A stretch of DNA of 64,000 bases from Lacipirellulaceae bacterium. GTDB taxonomy: Bacteria; Planctomycetota; Planctomycetia; Pirellulales; Lacipirellulaceae. The stretch is from positions 1,364,001 through 1,428,000 of the forward strand of contig JAVJRG010000005.1 of NCBI GenBank assembly GCA_040218535.1, in the 5' to 3' direction. The notes beneath the pieces were generated by a model. It saw only the letters and a program-made list of their open reading frames with translations, was not told where the DNA came from and did not search any database. Positions 16,719 through 25,835 of the stretch are shown here, in pieces (positions within the stretch are counted from its first letter, which is position 1; every line of letters starts with the position of its first letter). The position numbers and the translations under genes were made by a program.

Positions 16719-17857
16719 GTGAGCAGCAAAGCAAGCCGTCGCAAGCCGATGAAAAAGGCCTTAGTTACGGCAATTTTGCCGATCCCATAGGTTTGGTCTG
16801 GCGAATGTTGATCGAGGGGGGCCGTATCGGTCGCTCGACGCTTGCCATTGAAGCACTTTCGAAAATCGTGACTCCGCTCGATTGGATGCTCTCAGGAAAA
16901 GAGCAACGCCTCCGCAAAGAGGCGGCCGCTTCCGATCTTCCAATTGTGCTGATCGTCGGACCGCCCCGCAGTGGAACGACACTCCTTTATCAGGTGCTCG
17001 CGAACCACTGGGAAGTGAGCTACTTCACCAATTGCAACGCCATGTTCCCGCGTAGTCCGGTGATGGCGGCGAAGCTCTTCGAGAAAAGTTTCGTTCCCCC
17101 AGCAAGCAAGAAACAGGGGACTAAGTACAATAGTCTTTATGGGAACACGGCGGGACTTCGAGGCCCCAACGACGGATTTCACATCTGGAATCAGTTCTTT
17201 GGCGAAGATCGCTATGACATTCCCGAACGGTTATCCGACGAGCTTCAAACAGAAATGCAACGGCTCTTTGCGGCTTGGTTAGAGATTACCAAGAGGCCGT
17301 TGCTGAACAAGAATAATCGCAATACCGTCTGTTGTGCGACGATCGCCAATGCGCTGCCCAACGCACGTTTTGTGATCGTCGAGCGTCGGCCTTGGTTTGT
17401 AGCACAGTCGTTGATCAAAGCACGGAAGTGGGTCCAGGGAAGTAAAAAGCTTGGCTGGGGGCTGGGTGCTGAGTCCGTCCAACAGGGGACCGACCACCTG
17501 GCCTATGTTGAAGCAGTTTGCAAACAAGTCGCCAACCATCAGAAACAGCTACATATTCAGATGCAAGCGATTCAGCCAGAGCGAGTTCTCTACACCACCT
17601 ACGAGTCCTTCTGCTCAGATCCTGCAGAATTCGTTGAGCAAGCAATGGCTTGGTTGCCAGAGATAAGCATGCGTGACGGCCGTACCTTGGAATCGCTCTC
17701 ACCTTTTAGGTGCTCAGATAAGTGGTCACTGCCGGCTGAAACGGTTGACCGCATCCAATCACTCCTGCCAGAGTCGATTGATGGAAAAGCTGAAGTCCCC
17801 AGACCACATTTCTCCCAAGCGACAGAAGTAGCGAGAAGGGAGCCTCCTCGCCCTTGA
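16715..17857 (+). CDS. PAPS-dependent sulfotransferase family protein
   Basis: A 380-residue cytosolic-type sulfotransferase. The 5'-phosphosulfate loop is VGPPRSGTTLLYQVLA at about 81-96, and the 3'-phosphate-binding region is VIVERRPWFVAQSLIKAR, with the expected Arg and downstream Ser. The length and the long segment between the two motifs fit Sulfotransfer_3-like proteins. It presumably sulfates a sugar of the exopolysaccharide, in line with the sulfatase-rich, sulfated-polysaccharide lifestyle known for planctomycetes. Start and stop overlap neighbours on both sides (ATGA at 16715, TTGA at 17854), so it is part of a tightly coupled group. Confidence 0.87.
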   Translation: MSEQQSKPSQADEKGLSYGNFADPIGLVWRMLIEGGRIGRSTLAIEALSKIVTPLDWMLSGKEQRLRKEAAASDLPIVLIVGPPRSGTTLLYQVLANHWEVSYFTNCNAMFPRSPVMAAKLFEKSFVPPASKKQGTKYNSLYGNTAGLRGPNDGFHIWNQFFGEDRYDIPERLSDELQTEMQRLFAAWLEITKRPLLNKNNRNTVCCATIANALPNARFVIVERRPWFVAQSLIKARKWVQGSKKLGWGLGAESVQQGTDHLAYVEAVCKQVANHQKQLHIQMQAIQPERVLYTTYESFCSDPAEFVEQAMAWLPEISMRDGRTLESLSPFRCSDKWSLPAETVDRIQSLLPESIDGKAEVPRPHFSQATEVARREPPRP

Positions 17858-19458
17858 TCGATCGTTCTAAGAACGCAGATTTTTCGGTGAATGGGAGTCT
17901 TCGAAATCTTCTAGCAATCAGCCTGGTTCTGATTGTCGCATTCGCATTACGCGCTTACCGGCTCGACCATCAAAGCTACAGCATGGATGAAGTGATCGAG
18001 CTTTCGATCGCGAGCTTGCCAATATCCGACATAGTCGTCGAGCCCGACGGCTTTCCGCCCTTGTATCACTTGGTGCTCAAGGCTTGGGTTACCGTATGGG
18101 GATCTGAACACGCCAGCCGCTGGTTGTCTGTCCTTGTCGGATGCTTGACTGTCTTCTTCACCTACCAACTAGGCAAACGAATCGCCAACTTCACCGTCGG
18201 CTTAGCCGCCGCCGCAACGCTTGCGGTTTCGCCACTGCACATCTATTTCTCACAAGAAACTAGAGCCTACGCGACCTACATTTCGCTTGTCTCGCTAGCC
18301 TTGTACCTCTTTTTTGCAGCCTGGAAATCAAACAAGCCGCTGTACTGGATCGGCTTTGGCGTGGCGATCACTGCATCGGTTTACACGCACTATTATTCCG
18401 CTCTGCTGGCGGCATTCTTAGGACTGGCGTTTCTCGCTAGTCGACCGCCCTTGAGAGACAAGGCAAGAGGCTTAGTGGCTCTGTCTCTGGCGGCATGTGC
18501 ATGTGCGCCGGCCGTGCTCTTAATGCGTGGCGACCACAGCTTTCAGACGGAAGGATGCATGTACACGCCCTTCAACTGGCAAGGCTGGGGCTATACGGTC
18601 TTCACTTCCCTGGGGGGATTCTCTCTCGGACCTTCTCCTAGCGAGATGCACGCCGCAGAGCAGAGCGAAATCATCAGTCAATCGCTTCCTTGGATTGCCT
18701 TGTTAGGTATCGCGGCTGGATGGCTCGGTTGGCATGGTTTCCTGCGAATTCAGAAACTGCCCAAAGGCTGGACATTGATACTACTCGCCCTACTTGCTGC
18801 GCCAATGATCGGCATGATTGGAGAAACCGCAGGTGTCGGCTACAAGGTGCGATACGTCAGTTGGACGATTGTTCCGCTGAGTGTTTTGCTCGGGGCTGGT
18901 GCCGTCGCCGGTCTGAAGTTCTCTCGCGGTGCAGGGATCCTTGCCATTTCACTCTTCTTGAGTGTTCAGGCCTACGCGATCTATCAACGTCAACACGTCC
19001 CCCGTTACGCGAACGAAGATATTCGTGCTTTAGCCGCGACGCTTAACTCAGGCGATTACACTCCCGGCCCTGTGTTTGTCGTCTCCGACTATATGATTGG
19101 ACCCGTGAAGTATTATCTCAACGGCACGCTGATCCATCAGGAAGATTCGGAGAAAGCTTGGCAGGTTTATGAGTTGCCCAAGTCCGAACAGGGTCGAGCG
19201 TCGTTCCTAGAGGACGAGGCCGTAGAGCGGGCTTTTGAGAGGATTAGCCAACGAGTGGCACAAGACGTCTTTTGGCTCATTTACACACGTAGCTATCACG
19301 GCGACCCCGAAGGACTCTTTCTGGAAGCATTTGAAGAGAGGTTTGAAGTGATCAACAGAATCGACTCTACTGGTGCATTACTAATACGCGCGAGAAGGAC
19401 TAATCAACAAAGAGACGCGCAGTCAGCATTACATACAACGGGATCCGAAAAGAGATGA
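17854..19458 (+). CDS. GT39/ArnT-like membrane glycosyltransferase
   Basis: A 534-residue membrane protein, about eleven to twelve hydrophobic helices then a soluble periplasmic end of about 150 residues. The first periplasmic loop has the acidic pair of the GT-C class, SYSMDEVIEL (Asp45-Glu46), followed by the PPLYHLVLKAW motif. Such enzymes use a polyprenyl-phosphate sugar as donor on the outer face of the membrane, and the DPM1-like GT2 at 10248 could make that donor. It starts at TTG 17854 overlapping the sulfotransferase stop, and the next gene overlaps its own stop. No ATG is available near this point. Confidence 0.82.
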   Translation: MIDRSKNADFSVNGSLRNLLAISLVLIVAFALRAYRLDHQSYSMDEVIELSIASLPISDIVVEPDGFPPLYHLVLKAWVTVWGSEHASRWLSVLVGCLTVFFTYQLGKRIANFTVGLAAAATLAVSPLHIYFSQETRAYATYISLVSLALYLFFAAWKSNKPLYWIGFGVAITASVYTHYYSALLAAFLGLAFLASRPPLRDKARGLVALSLAACACAPAVLLMRGDHSFQTEGCMYTPFNWQGWGYTVFTSLGGFSLGPSPSEMHAAEQSEIISQSLPWIALLGIAAGWLGWHGFLRIQKLPKGWTLILLALLAAPMIGMIGETAGVGYKVRYVSWTIVPLSVLLGAGAVAGLKFSRGAGILAISLFLSVQAYAIYQRQHVPRYANEDIRALAATLNSGDYTPGPVFVVSDYMIGPVKYYLNGTLIHQEDSEKAWQVYELPKSEQGRASFLEDEAVERAFERISQRVAQDVFWLIYTRSYHGDPEGLFLEAFEERFEVINRIDSTGALLIRARRTNQQRDAQSALHTTGSEKR

Positions 19459-19649
19459 GTAAAACATGGTCGGATCGCTTTTTGGCGACAGGTGCATTCA
19501 TGTGCGTCTTTAGCGCTTATCTCATTATTGGTCGAGGACCTGCTGCCAATAAATTGCAACTCGTCTTTCGAATGGGACTAGCCATACTTGGCCTGATCTT
19601 CGTAGCTGTCGGAAGGGTGCTGAAGGCAAGGCAAGACCACGAGGGCTGA
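19455..19649 (+). CDS. Small membrane protein, function unknown
   Basis: A 64-residue protein with two hydrophobic segments (about 10-25 and 36-54) and a charged C-terminus with lysines and histidine. Its ATG overlaps the stop of the GT39-like gene (ATGA), which supports translation as the last gene of the exopolysaccharide run. I do not recognise a family. The 50 bases after it separate it from a convergent prepilin gene. Confidence 0.6.
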   Translation: MSKTWSDRFLATGAFMCVFSAYLIIGRGPAANKLQLVFRMGLAILGLIFVAVGRVLKARQDHEG

Positions 19650-19700
19650 TTTATGAGCACGTAAGGCAAATCGAAACTTCTACTTCTTGACCGCAATAAA

Positions 19701-20684
19701 TCACTGCTGCAAGACTTCCGCACCTGCCACGGTACTCAGCGCCCCCAGCCAGAGCCACTCGTCGTCGATACGAATGTCCTCAACATTCCCGGGGTTCACT
19801 CCTGACGCTGAGCTACGGCTCGTCGAAGAGAGCGCTTCGGCATGCCCATCGAGAAAGACGAACAACGTAACACCGGGGTGCAAACTGCCGAAGACTTCGT
19901 TGTCGTCATCGTCAGGACCAGTCGCCAAGCCGTCCTCAGTCCCCCGCATCACGGTCTTCAAATTGTCGGAGGCCAGGAAGCAAGTGTCACCCTGGCGTGC
20001 ATGGATTCGGCCGGTTTCCCAATCCGACCGCGGCGGTGGGATGTGGCGTTCGCCGATGGCCAAAGTGTTTGAAAGGCCATCAGTCACTTGGCGTGCAGCG
20101 ATTCGTGAGCCGCTGAAGATAGGTCCCGCAAGAGTGAGGTTGAGCCCCCCGTTGGCGAAGTCATTGTCCTCCATGCCCATGTCTTCCTCGAAGCCAGCGT
20201 TGGCCGCGTAGTCCCCGAGCACGGCGGATGCGAGCAGGAGCGAGGGAGTGTCATCGTTGTCAAAGTCACGATCAGCCGCCGCAGGCCGACGGGTTGGGCA
20301 AGCGTAAACGGGAATAGGCGTTCGCATGGCTGCGGCGTTCGCAGCGGAGTCAACTCGCTCGCTCGGCACATAAGCGTCGTGTATTGCTTGTTGCTCAAGG
20401 TAAGGGAGAAGCGAATGTGCCCAAGAGACTCCAAATTGATCCGTGCGATTTCTTCCGCTGGGAAATCTCCCCTTGGCACTTTCATAATTCTGGATCGCTA
20501 GACCGATCTCGCGAAGCTGCGACATGCATTGTGAACGGCGGGAAGCTTCGCGGGCAGCTTGAACGGCAGGGAGCAACAAACCGACGAGTGCACCAATGAT
20601 TGCGATGACAACGAGTAGTTCGACTAATGTGAAACCGAGGCGGGAGGAAGATCGCTCGCTACGTTGTACGAGAGGGGCACTCAT
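19701..20684 (-). CDS. DUF1559 prepilin-type N-terminal cleavage/methylation protein
   Basis: About 327 residues from the ATG at 20684; an in-frame TTG lies nine bases upstream. After a short polar leader comes the type IV pilin-like signal GFTLVELLVVIAIIGALVGL, with the cleavage Gly, Glu at +5, and the hydrophobic helix, then AVQAAREASRRSQC, the mark of the planctomycete DUF1559 family. The globular part contains the usual Cys-containing loop and ends with LFVFLDGHAEALS, the family's C-terminal block. These are pseudopilin-like exported proteins present in tens to hundreds of copies per planctomycete genome; the role is unclear. Preceded by a good promoter at 20739-20768. Confidence 0.93.
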   Translation of the reverse strand: MSAPLVQRSERSSSRLGFTLVELLVVIAIIGALVGLLLPAVQAAREASRRSQCMSQLREIGLAIQNYESAKGRFPSGRNRTDQFGVSWAHSLLPYLEQQAIHDAYVPSERVDSAANAAAMRTPIPVYACPTRRPAAADRDFDNDDTPSLLLASAVLGDYAANAGFEEDMGMEDNDFANGGLNLTLAGPIFSGSRIAARQVTDGLSNTLAIGERHIPPPRSDWETGRIHARQGDTCFLASDNLKTVMRGTEDGLATGPDDDDNEVFGSLHPGVTLFVFLDGHAEALSSTSRSSASGVNPGNVEDIRIDDEWLWLGALSTVAGAEVLQQ

Positions 20685-20738
20685 GGATGGCAACCAAAAC
20701 GGAGGGAGGGAATGGAGAGGCTTTTAGGCGGGTTTATC

Positions 20739-20768
20739 ATTATACCCGAATCCGCCGCCGGATAGTAA
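20739..20768 (-). promoter_or_regulatory. Sigma70-like promoter for the DUF1559 gene
   Basis: On the minus strand a perfect TATAAT (20739-20744) lies 18 bases after TTACTA (20763-20768). The predicted start of transcription is about 50 bases before the ATG at 20684. No activator site is visible. Confidence 0.5.
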
Positions 20769-20786
20769 CGATGGCCATGACTAGGC

Positions 20787-20927
20787 TTATGAGAACCATT
20801 TCACGAAGCAGAAAAGCACGAATGTAAACAAAGAAAACAGGATGAGATGCGTGAGGCATCCCAGTGATTCCCATTTTCCGCCAGGGTCGCCTAAGCCGAA
20901 TCCGCCAATTTCAGGGTCTCCCAACAT
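20787..20927 (-). CDS. 46-residue single-TM protein at the end of the nqr operon
   Basis: A small open frame that starts with ATG at 20927, eleven bases after the nqrM stop (20938). A purine-rich GGGTGAAGAG, made partly of the last nqrM codons, is a plausible Shine-Dalgarno. The product has a Gly/Asp/Pro-rich N-terminal half (LGDPEIGGFGLGDPGGKW) and one C-terminal hydrophobic helix of about 20 residues ending in a lysine. I do not recognise a family. Position suggests co-expression with Na+-NQR, so an accessory or assembly role is possible, but this is only inferred from context. Confidence 0.5.
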   Translation of the reverse strand: MLGDPEIGGFGLGDPGGKWESLGCLTHLILFSLFTFVLFCFVKWFS

Positions 20928-20937
20928 GGTCGTCTCT

Positions 20938-21159
20938 TCACCCTTGAGATTCCTCAAGTGGCTCCCCTGCACAATCAGGGCTCGGGTCCGTGCACGCATC
21001 ACAGATGGTACGCCCTTGGGAATCCTTCATGTTGGCCAACCCACCGCAGCTCCCCGTGATGCGACGGTTGCTGACGATCACACCAATGGCCATTGCCGCC
21101 ACGGCTACAAGAAACACGATCACAGCGATGACGAGTGTCCAAAACATTCGTGAATTCAA
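20938..21159 (-). CDS. nqrM: (Na+)-NQR maturation protein NqrM
   Basis: A 73-residue protein with one N-terminal membrane helix (about 6-28), then the DUF539 signature AMAIGVIVSNRRITGSCGGL and a C-terminal cysteine pair region C-D-A-C with one more Cys. NqrM is known to be needed for Fe insertion between NqrD and NqrE, using conserved cysteines. It overlaps the end of apbE (TTGA, start TTG at 21159); an in-frame ATG four codons later (21147) is an alternative start. The order nqrF-apbE-nqrM is standard. Confidence 0.88.
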   Translation of the reverse strand: MNSRMFWTLVIAVIVFLVAVAAMAIGVIVSNRRITGSCGGLANMKDSQGRTICDACTDPSPDCAGEPLEESQG

Positions 21160-22247
21160 TTCTGTACTGATGAGGTTGTAGAAGCTTGACGTGGCCGACG
21201 AGGGTTCAGTTTCTCGAATAACGGCGTTGCTCGCTCGCTGATCGCACCCTTCGAATCAGTTGTCTGGAACAACGCGGCAGTGTCGTGCTCTTCACACCAG
21301 AGGTAGCCCTCGTTTTCACCCATCACGACCAGCGCAGTGGCCAACGCGTCCGCTTCTAGACAAGTCTCGGCAACGACCGTGACGGCGACGCCCCGATAAG
21401 GGAGCGGTCGTCCGGTCCGCGGATCGAGGATGTGAGTATAAGCGTTCTCGCCGGTGCCACGAAAGTTGCGATAGTCCCCCGAGGAAGCCAGGGCGAGATC
21501 CTTCAACGGAACGATCCAGGAGAGTTCACGCCTGGCTTGCTGCGGGCTTTCGACCCCAATTCGCCAATCCGCCTCTGCGGATTTCGTTCCCAAGGTTCGC
21601 ACTTCGCCGCCGATCTCAACCATGAAGTTCTCTAGGCTAAGTTGAGTGAGAACTTCGCAGACCCGATCCACGCCGTACCCTTTGGCAATTGCCGAGAGGT
21701 CGATCTCAAGTTCTGGGATCTTCTTGCTTAACGTAGTAGGGGATGTCGTCACAGTGACTTTCTCAATGCCCGTCATCGCTCGCGTCTTCGCAATCTCTTG
21801 ATCAGAAAGTTCTAAAGCGGAAGACCGAGGATCATTCAGCTTCCATAGTCGGACTAGCGGACCGACGGTCACATCCAGGGCTCCCCTAGTTTTCTCGTGA
21901 ATAGCTACCGCCTGCTGAACAACATACGCGGTGGCTGGTGAAACTTCCTGCGGCTCCAGCGAATGACTGTTGTTGAACTGAGAAAGCTCCGAGTCCGGCA
22001 AGTAAGTCGACATCTGGTTGTTCACTTCAGCCAGCGCTTCCTCGACTTGCTGTCGCACCTCCCTTTCCGAGATTTCAATCGGCCCTCGGTATTTCACGCT
22101 GTATGTGGTCCCCATCGTCTGACCACGGAGCGTCACTGTTTGAGATTCCGCCGACTTAATAGCCGAAGCAGAAGTCACCTCGGTACGGGAGCAGCCCAGA
22201 GCTAGAACTAGAGCGGCGTACAGAACCAAATATCGTGAACGGTTCAC
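21156..22247 (-). CDS. apbE: FMN transferase ApbE, lipoprotein
   Basis: A 363-residue exported flavin transferase that attaches FMN to threonines of NqrB and NqrC. Family blocks in order: GQTMGTTYSVKY, LDVTVGPLVRLW, AIAKGYGVDRVCEVL, MVEIGGEVRTLG, YTHILDPRTGRPLPY and ATALVVMG. I chose GTG 22247 because it yields a lipoprotein signal, a basic N-terminus, a hydrophobic core and the lipobox LALG-Cys at residue 19; longer in-frame readings to 22376 lack this and would overlap nqrF. It lies 76 bases after nqrF and overlaps nqrM by four bases. Confidence 0.92.
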   Translation of the reverse strand: MNRSRYLVLYAALVLALGCSRTEVTSASAIKSAESQTVTLRGQTMGTTYSVKYRGPIEISEREVRQQVEEALAEVNNQMSTYLPDSELSQFNNSHSLEPQEVSPATAYVVQQAVAIHEKTRGALDVTVGPLVRLWKLNDPRSSALELSDQEIAKTRAMTGIEKVTVTTSPTTLSKKIPELEIDLSAIAKGYGVDRVCEVLTQLSLENFMVEIGGEVRTLGTKSAEADWRIGVESPQQARRELSWIVPLKDLALASSGDYRNFRGTGENAYTHILDPRTGRPLPYRGVAVTVVAETCLEADALATALVVMGENEGYLWCEEHDTAALFQTTDSKGAISERATPLFEKLNPRRPRQASTTSSVQN

Positions 22248-22323
22248 AGCATCCCCGGCGACCGGTTCGGTCGCGGCTATCAAGAAGGGAATCACACACC
22301 GCTTGCGCCCGACGCAGTAAGCG

Positions 22324-23547
22324 TTAGCCGCCGAAGTCGTCGTACGCGATGTTCTCTTTTTCAACGCCAAGATCATCCAGCATCTTGAACACGGCAGCGT
22401 TCATCATCGGCGGGCCGCAGATGTAGTACTCGATATCTTCAGGAGCCGGGTGCTTGCTGAGGTACTCGTCGTGCAGCACTTGGTGGATAAAGCCGGTGTA
22501 GCCATCCCAGTTGTCTTCGGGCTGCGGTTCGGAGAGCGCGATGTTGAACTTGAAGTTCGGGAAGTCCTTCTCAATCGCACGGAAATCCTCGATGTAAAAC
22601 AATTCACGCAAACTACGACCGCCGTACCAGTAAGTCACCTTGCGATCCGTCTTTAGGTTGCGGAACAACTCGAAGATGTGACTCCGCAGCGGAGCCATGC
22701 CGGCACCGCCACCGATGTAGACCATTTCAGAGTCTGTGTCCTTTATGAAGAACTCGCCGTAAGGCCCTGAGATCGTGACTTCATCGCCCGGTTTCAGGCT
22801 AAAAATGTAGGAAGACATCTTGCCCGGAGGTGTGCCTTCAGGCGCGCGAGGCGGCGGGCTGGCCACCCGAACGTTGAGCATGATGATGCCCTTCTCGCCA
22901 GGGTAGTTTGCCATCGAATAAGCCCGTACCACTTCAGCGTCAACCTTCGAGACGTACTGCCAGATGTTGTACTTATCCCAGTCGGGATGGTACTCCTCTT
23001 CAATATCGAAGTCCTTGTAGTGGACCTCGTGCGGCGGGCACTCGATTTGGATGTAGCCGCCCGCCTTGAAGTTGACGTCCTCGCCCTCGGGCAATTCAAG
23101 AACGAACTCTTTGATAAAGGTCGCCACGTTTTCGTTTGACTTGACCTTGCACTTCCACTTCTTGGTTTCAAATGCTTCGGGCGGAACCTCGACCTTCATG
23201 TCCTGCTTGACGGCAACCTGGCAGGAGAGCCGACAGCCTTCGCGTGCTTCTTTGTTGCTGATGTGTGCCTTCTCAGTGGGAAGGATATCACCACCCCCTT
23301 CGTGAATCTTGACTTCACACTGGGCACAAGTGCCACCGCCGCCGCACGCCGAAGAGACGAAGATCCCTGCGTCCGACAGAGCCCCCAGAAGCTTACCGCC
23401 GGCAGGCACCTGAATGGTCTTCTGCTCGTTGATCTCAATCGAGACATCACCGCTCGCCACAAGCTGCGACTTCGCGGCCAGAATCACGCCGACCAACGCA
23501 AGCACCACGAGGGTGAACATTCCAACGCCTAACAGTACTTCCAGCAT
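22324..23547 (-). CDS. nqrF: Na+-translocating NADH:quinone reductase subunit F
   Basis: A 407-residue subunit, the NADH-oxidising entry point of the pump. An N-terminal membrane helix (4-24) is followed by a [2Fe-2S] ferredoxin domain with ligands Cys68, Cys74, Cys77 and Cys109 ([12 protein letters not shown] ... GCRLSC), then the FAD domain (RAYSMANYP) and NADH domain ([21 protein letters not shown]), ending YDDFGG as in the family. All key residues are intact and the length is normal. It is downstream of nqrE; the 110-base gap between them carries a TCTGCG-type hairpin. Confidence 0.97.
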   Translation of the reverse strand: MLEVLLGVGMFTLVVLALVGVILAAKSQLVASGDVSIEINEQKTIQVPAGGKLLGALSDAGIFVSSACGGGGTCAQCEVKIHEGGGDILPTEKAHISNKEAREGCRLSCQVAVKQDMKVEVPPEAFETKKWKCKVKSNENVATFIKEFVLELPEGEDVNFKAGGYIQIECPPHEVHYKDFDIEEEYHPDWDKYNIWQYVSKVDAEVVRAYSMANYPGEKGIIMLNVRVASPPPRAPEGTPPGKMSSYIFSLKPGDEVTISGPYGEFFIKDTDSEMVYIGGGAGMAPLRSHIFELFRNLKTDRKVTYWYGGRSLRELFYIEDFRAIEKDFPNFKFNIALSEPQPEDNWDGYTGFIHQVLHDEYLSKHPAPEDIEYYICGPPMMNAAVFKMLDDLGVEKENIAYDDFGG

Positions 23548-23576
23548 GGTTACCTAACCCATCTCGCAATTAAGTC

Positions 23577-23647
23577 TCACACAGAGGCGCGGAGTTTGCA
23601 GAGAGCTTTGTTTCTGTGAACTCTGCGATCTCCGCGTCTCTGCGTGA
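23577..23647. repeat. TCTGCG-type imperfect hairpin between nqrE and nqrF
   Basis: Arms of 27 bases at 23577-23603 and 23621-23647 are inverted copies at 23 of 27 positions, separated by 17 bases. Each arm is built of near-tandem units like CTCTGCG / CTCCGCG. As RNA within the nqr transcript it would form a long stem about 30 bases before nqrF. A one-armed relative is at 28864-28894. Confidence 0.7.
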
Positions 23648-23657
23648 AAACAAGTTT

Positions 23658-24266
23658 CTACATTCCGCCGAATGACATAAACGCAAGCGACATCAAACCA
23701 ACCGTCATGAAGGTAATCCCTAAACCCTTCAGCCCATCGGGGACATCGCTGTATTTCATTTTCTCGCGAATGCCGGCTAGTGCGGCGATCGCGAGTGCCC
23801 AACCGAAGCCGCTGCCAAATCCAAAGACGCAGCTCTCAACGAAATCGTAATCACGTTCTTTCATGAAGAGCGATCCGCCAAGGATGGCGCAATTTACGGT
23901 AATCAATGGGAGAAAGATGCCCAGCTGGTTGTAGAGTGAAGGGAAATAGCGATCGAGGGCCATCTCGAGGATTTGCACCATCGCGGCAATCGTCCCAATG
24001 AAGCTAATCAGCGACAGGAACTCCAGATCGACTTCGGCGAACTGTGAACCCATCCAAGCGAGCGATCCCTTCTTCAAGAGATGCTGGTAGATGAGGTTGT
24101 TGGCCGGAATCGTGACGAACATCACAAGAATTACGGCAAGACCCAAGCCGAGGGCCGTCTTCACTGATTTTGAAACCGCTAGGAACGTACACATTCCCAA
24201 GAAGTAGGCTAGCGCCATATTCTCAACGAAAACGGACTTCAAAAAGATACTGAGGTAGTGATCCAT
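23658..24266 (-). CDS. nqrE: Na+-translocating NADH:quinone reductase subunit E
   Basis: A 202-residue membrane subunit with six helices, normal length. Cys26 ([13 protein letters not shown]) and Cys126 ([12 protein letters not shown]) correspond to the cysteines that, with two from NqrD, bind the intramembrane iron centre. The opening [21 protein letters not shown] is diagnostic. The ATG is seven bases after a CTGAAAACT-type repeat tract and there is no Shine-Dalgarno, so its translation may depend on coupling or on the tract itself. It follows nqrD after a 62-base gap. Confidence 0.97.
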   Translation of the reverse strand: MDHYLSIFLKSVFVENMALAYFLGMCTFLAVSKSVKTALGLGLAVILVMFVTIPANNLIYQHLLKKGSLAWMGSQFAEVDLEFLSLISFIGTIAAMVQILEMALDRYFPSLYNQLGIFLPLITVNCAILGGSLFMKERDYDFVESCVFGFGSGFGWALAIAALAGIREKMKYSDVPDGLKGLGITFMTVGLMSLAFMSFGGM

Positions 24267-24273
24267 GAGATTG

Positions 24274-24307
24274 AGTTTTCAGTTGCCAGTGTTCAGTTTT
24301 CAGCACT
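24274..24307. repeat. CTGAAAACT-type tract directly before nqrE
   Basis: Read on the minus (coding) strand the tract is a chain of CTGAAAACTG / ACACTG / CAACTG units, ending in AACTGAAAACT seven bases before the nqrE ATG. It matches the tract at 5944-5976 in unit and in orientation relative to the following gene. Confidence 0.75.
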
Positions 24308-24328
24308 CGCGACTTGTCGCTTAGCCGT

Positions 24329-24964
24329 CTAGTGTCCTTCTTCCACTTGATCCGTCTTAAACGTCCTCAGCACCCAAATAAACCCACCGATGATGAAAAA
24401 GGCACTCGGTGGCAGAAGCATTAATCCGTTGGGGACGTACCAGCCACCCTCGGCTAGTGGTTTCAAAACGGTGATCCCCCAGAGCGTCCCTGAGCCGAAC
24501 AGTTCGCGAAAGAATCCAACGACAATCAAGATGAAGCTGTACCCCAATGCATTGCCGATGCCATCTAGGGCGGAGATGTACGGCTCGTTCTTCATCGCAA
24601 AGGCCTCTGCGCGACCCATCACGATACAGTTCGTGATAATCAGTCCAACAAAGAGCGAGATCTCCTTAGCGATATCAAACGCGAACGCCTTCAGAAATAT
24701 GTCGACGACAATCACTAGCGAGGCAATGATCGTCATCTGGACAATGATGCGGATGCTGCTCGGAATGTATTCACGAATGAGACTGACCGCGGCATTCGAC
24801 AACCCGAGCACAACGGTTACCGAGAGTGCCATCGCCACGGAGGTCGAGAGCTTATTCGTCACCGCCAGAGCGGAACAAATGCCCAATACCTGTAACGCGA
24901 TCGGGTTGTTGTTAAAGATCGGATCGAACAGGGCGTCTCTCGCCCCTGGAGTTTTATCAGCCAT
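24329..24964 (-). CDS. nqrD: Na+-translocating NADH:quinone reductase subunit D
   Basis: A 211-residue membrane subunit with six helices, homologous in fold to NqrE and inserted in the opposite direction. Cys30 ([11 protein letters not shown]) and Cys113 ([12 protein letters not shown]) are the expected iron-centre ligands. Length is normal. It overlaps the end of nqrC by eight bases, which points to coupled translation. Confidence 0.97.
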   Translation of the reverse strand: MADKTPGARDALFDPIFNNNPIALQVLGICSALAVTNKLSTSVAMALSVTVVLGLSNAAVSLIREYIPSSIRIIVQMTIIASLVIVVDIFLKAFAFDIAKEISLFVGLIITNCIVMGRAEAFAMKNEPYISALDGIGNALGYSFILIVVGFFRELFGSGTLWGITVLKPLAEGGWYVPNGLMLLPPSAFFIIGGFIWVLRTFKTDQVEEGH

Positions 24965-25835
24965 TGGTTTTCCCCGCCGTCGTGTTCGCAGGGGCTTCAG
25001 TTGTTGACTCTTCCCCGGATCGTAACGAGTCTAGGTATGGTCCGAACGCCTCTGGGCCGAGCCAGTAATGAATCATGTTCGTGACGCCGTTGGAGGTGAT
25101 GGTTGCTCCAGAGAGCCCATCAACTTGGTAGGCAGCAGTTTCGCTAGTTTCGTCGACGGCACCTTTAATTACTGCAAGCTCTACCTCGCCGTCATCGTAG
25201 ACGGACTTATCAACCCACTTCGCCTGCCAGTCGGGGTTCTGAATCTCAGCGCCGAGCCCAGGAGTTTCTCCATGCTCGTAGTAGGTGATACCATCGACCG
25301 TGTTGATGTTTTTTTCCAAAGCGATAAAGCCGTAAAGCGTCGACCAGAGACCCTTGCCGTAGATGGGGATAACGATTTGCTCGAGCTCGCCAGAGTCACC
25401 GACCACCTTGTAGACATAAGCGAACTTCTCGCGACGTTTCAGTCCGGCATCGTCGACATCTGCGGGAATTTTCACGCTTAGCTTGGGGTTTTTGGCAGCT
25501 TCGCGGGGGTCGTAGCCGGAGAGTTCTTCAAGTTGATCCTCAGAAACAGGCTTGCCGGTTTCCAAATCGACCAGTTCTTTTCGAATTCGACCACCTTCGG
25601 CGAACAGCTTATTAACGCTTTCGGGGTTAAGCTCTTCCTTCTCAAGAAGACCTGCTGCCAAGACGACATTCTTCTGCCGATCGAGCGTCTTATTCTCCTC
25701 AATCGTGTTTCGCAGACCCACCGCGGCACCGGCAACGACGACGGAGCAAACGACGCAAAGCACGGTAGCAACCATGATCGTGCCGGAGGTGCTATTCCAC
25801 TTCTCCTTGTTGGAAGTTTTCTCTTCAGGTGGCAT
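24957..25835 (-). CDS. nqrC: Na+-translocating NADH:quinone reductase subunit C
   Basis: A 292-residue subunit with a single N-terminal membrane helix (about 19-40) and a periplasmic FMN-binding domain. The covalent FMN site is the threonine of the motif D-G-L-S-G-A-T (Thr245), target of the ApbE encoded in the same operon. The C-terminus has an extra 15-20 Thr/Ala-rich residues. It overlaps nqrB by eleven bases at the start and nqrD by eight at the end. Confidence 0.96.
   Translation of the reverse strand: MPPEEKTSNKEKWNSTSGTIMVATVLCVVCSVVVAGAAVGLRNTIEENKTLDRQKNVVLAAGLLEKEELNPESVNKLFAEGGRIRKELVDLETGKPVSEDQLEELSGYDPREAAKNPKLSVKIPADVDDAGLKRREKFAYVYKVVGDSGELEQIVIPIYGKGLWSTLYGFIALEKNINTVDGITYYEHGETPGLGAEIQNPDWQAKWVDKSVYDDGEVELAVIKGAVDETSETAAYQVDGLSGATITSNGVTNMIHYWLGPEAFGPYLDSLRSGEESTTEAPANTTAGKTNG

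Noticed and set aside
20715-20750. CGGGT...ACCCG dyad overlapping the -10 of the DUF1559 promoter as an operator
   Set aside because: Only five paired bases around a ten-base AT loop; not distinguishable from chance.
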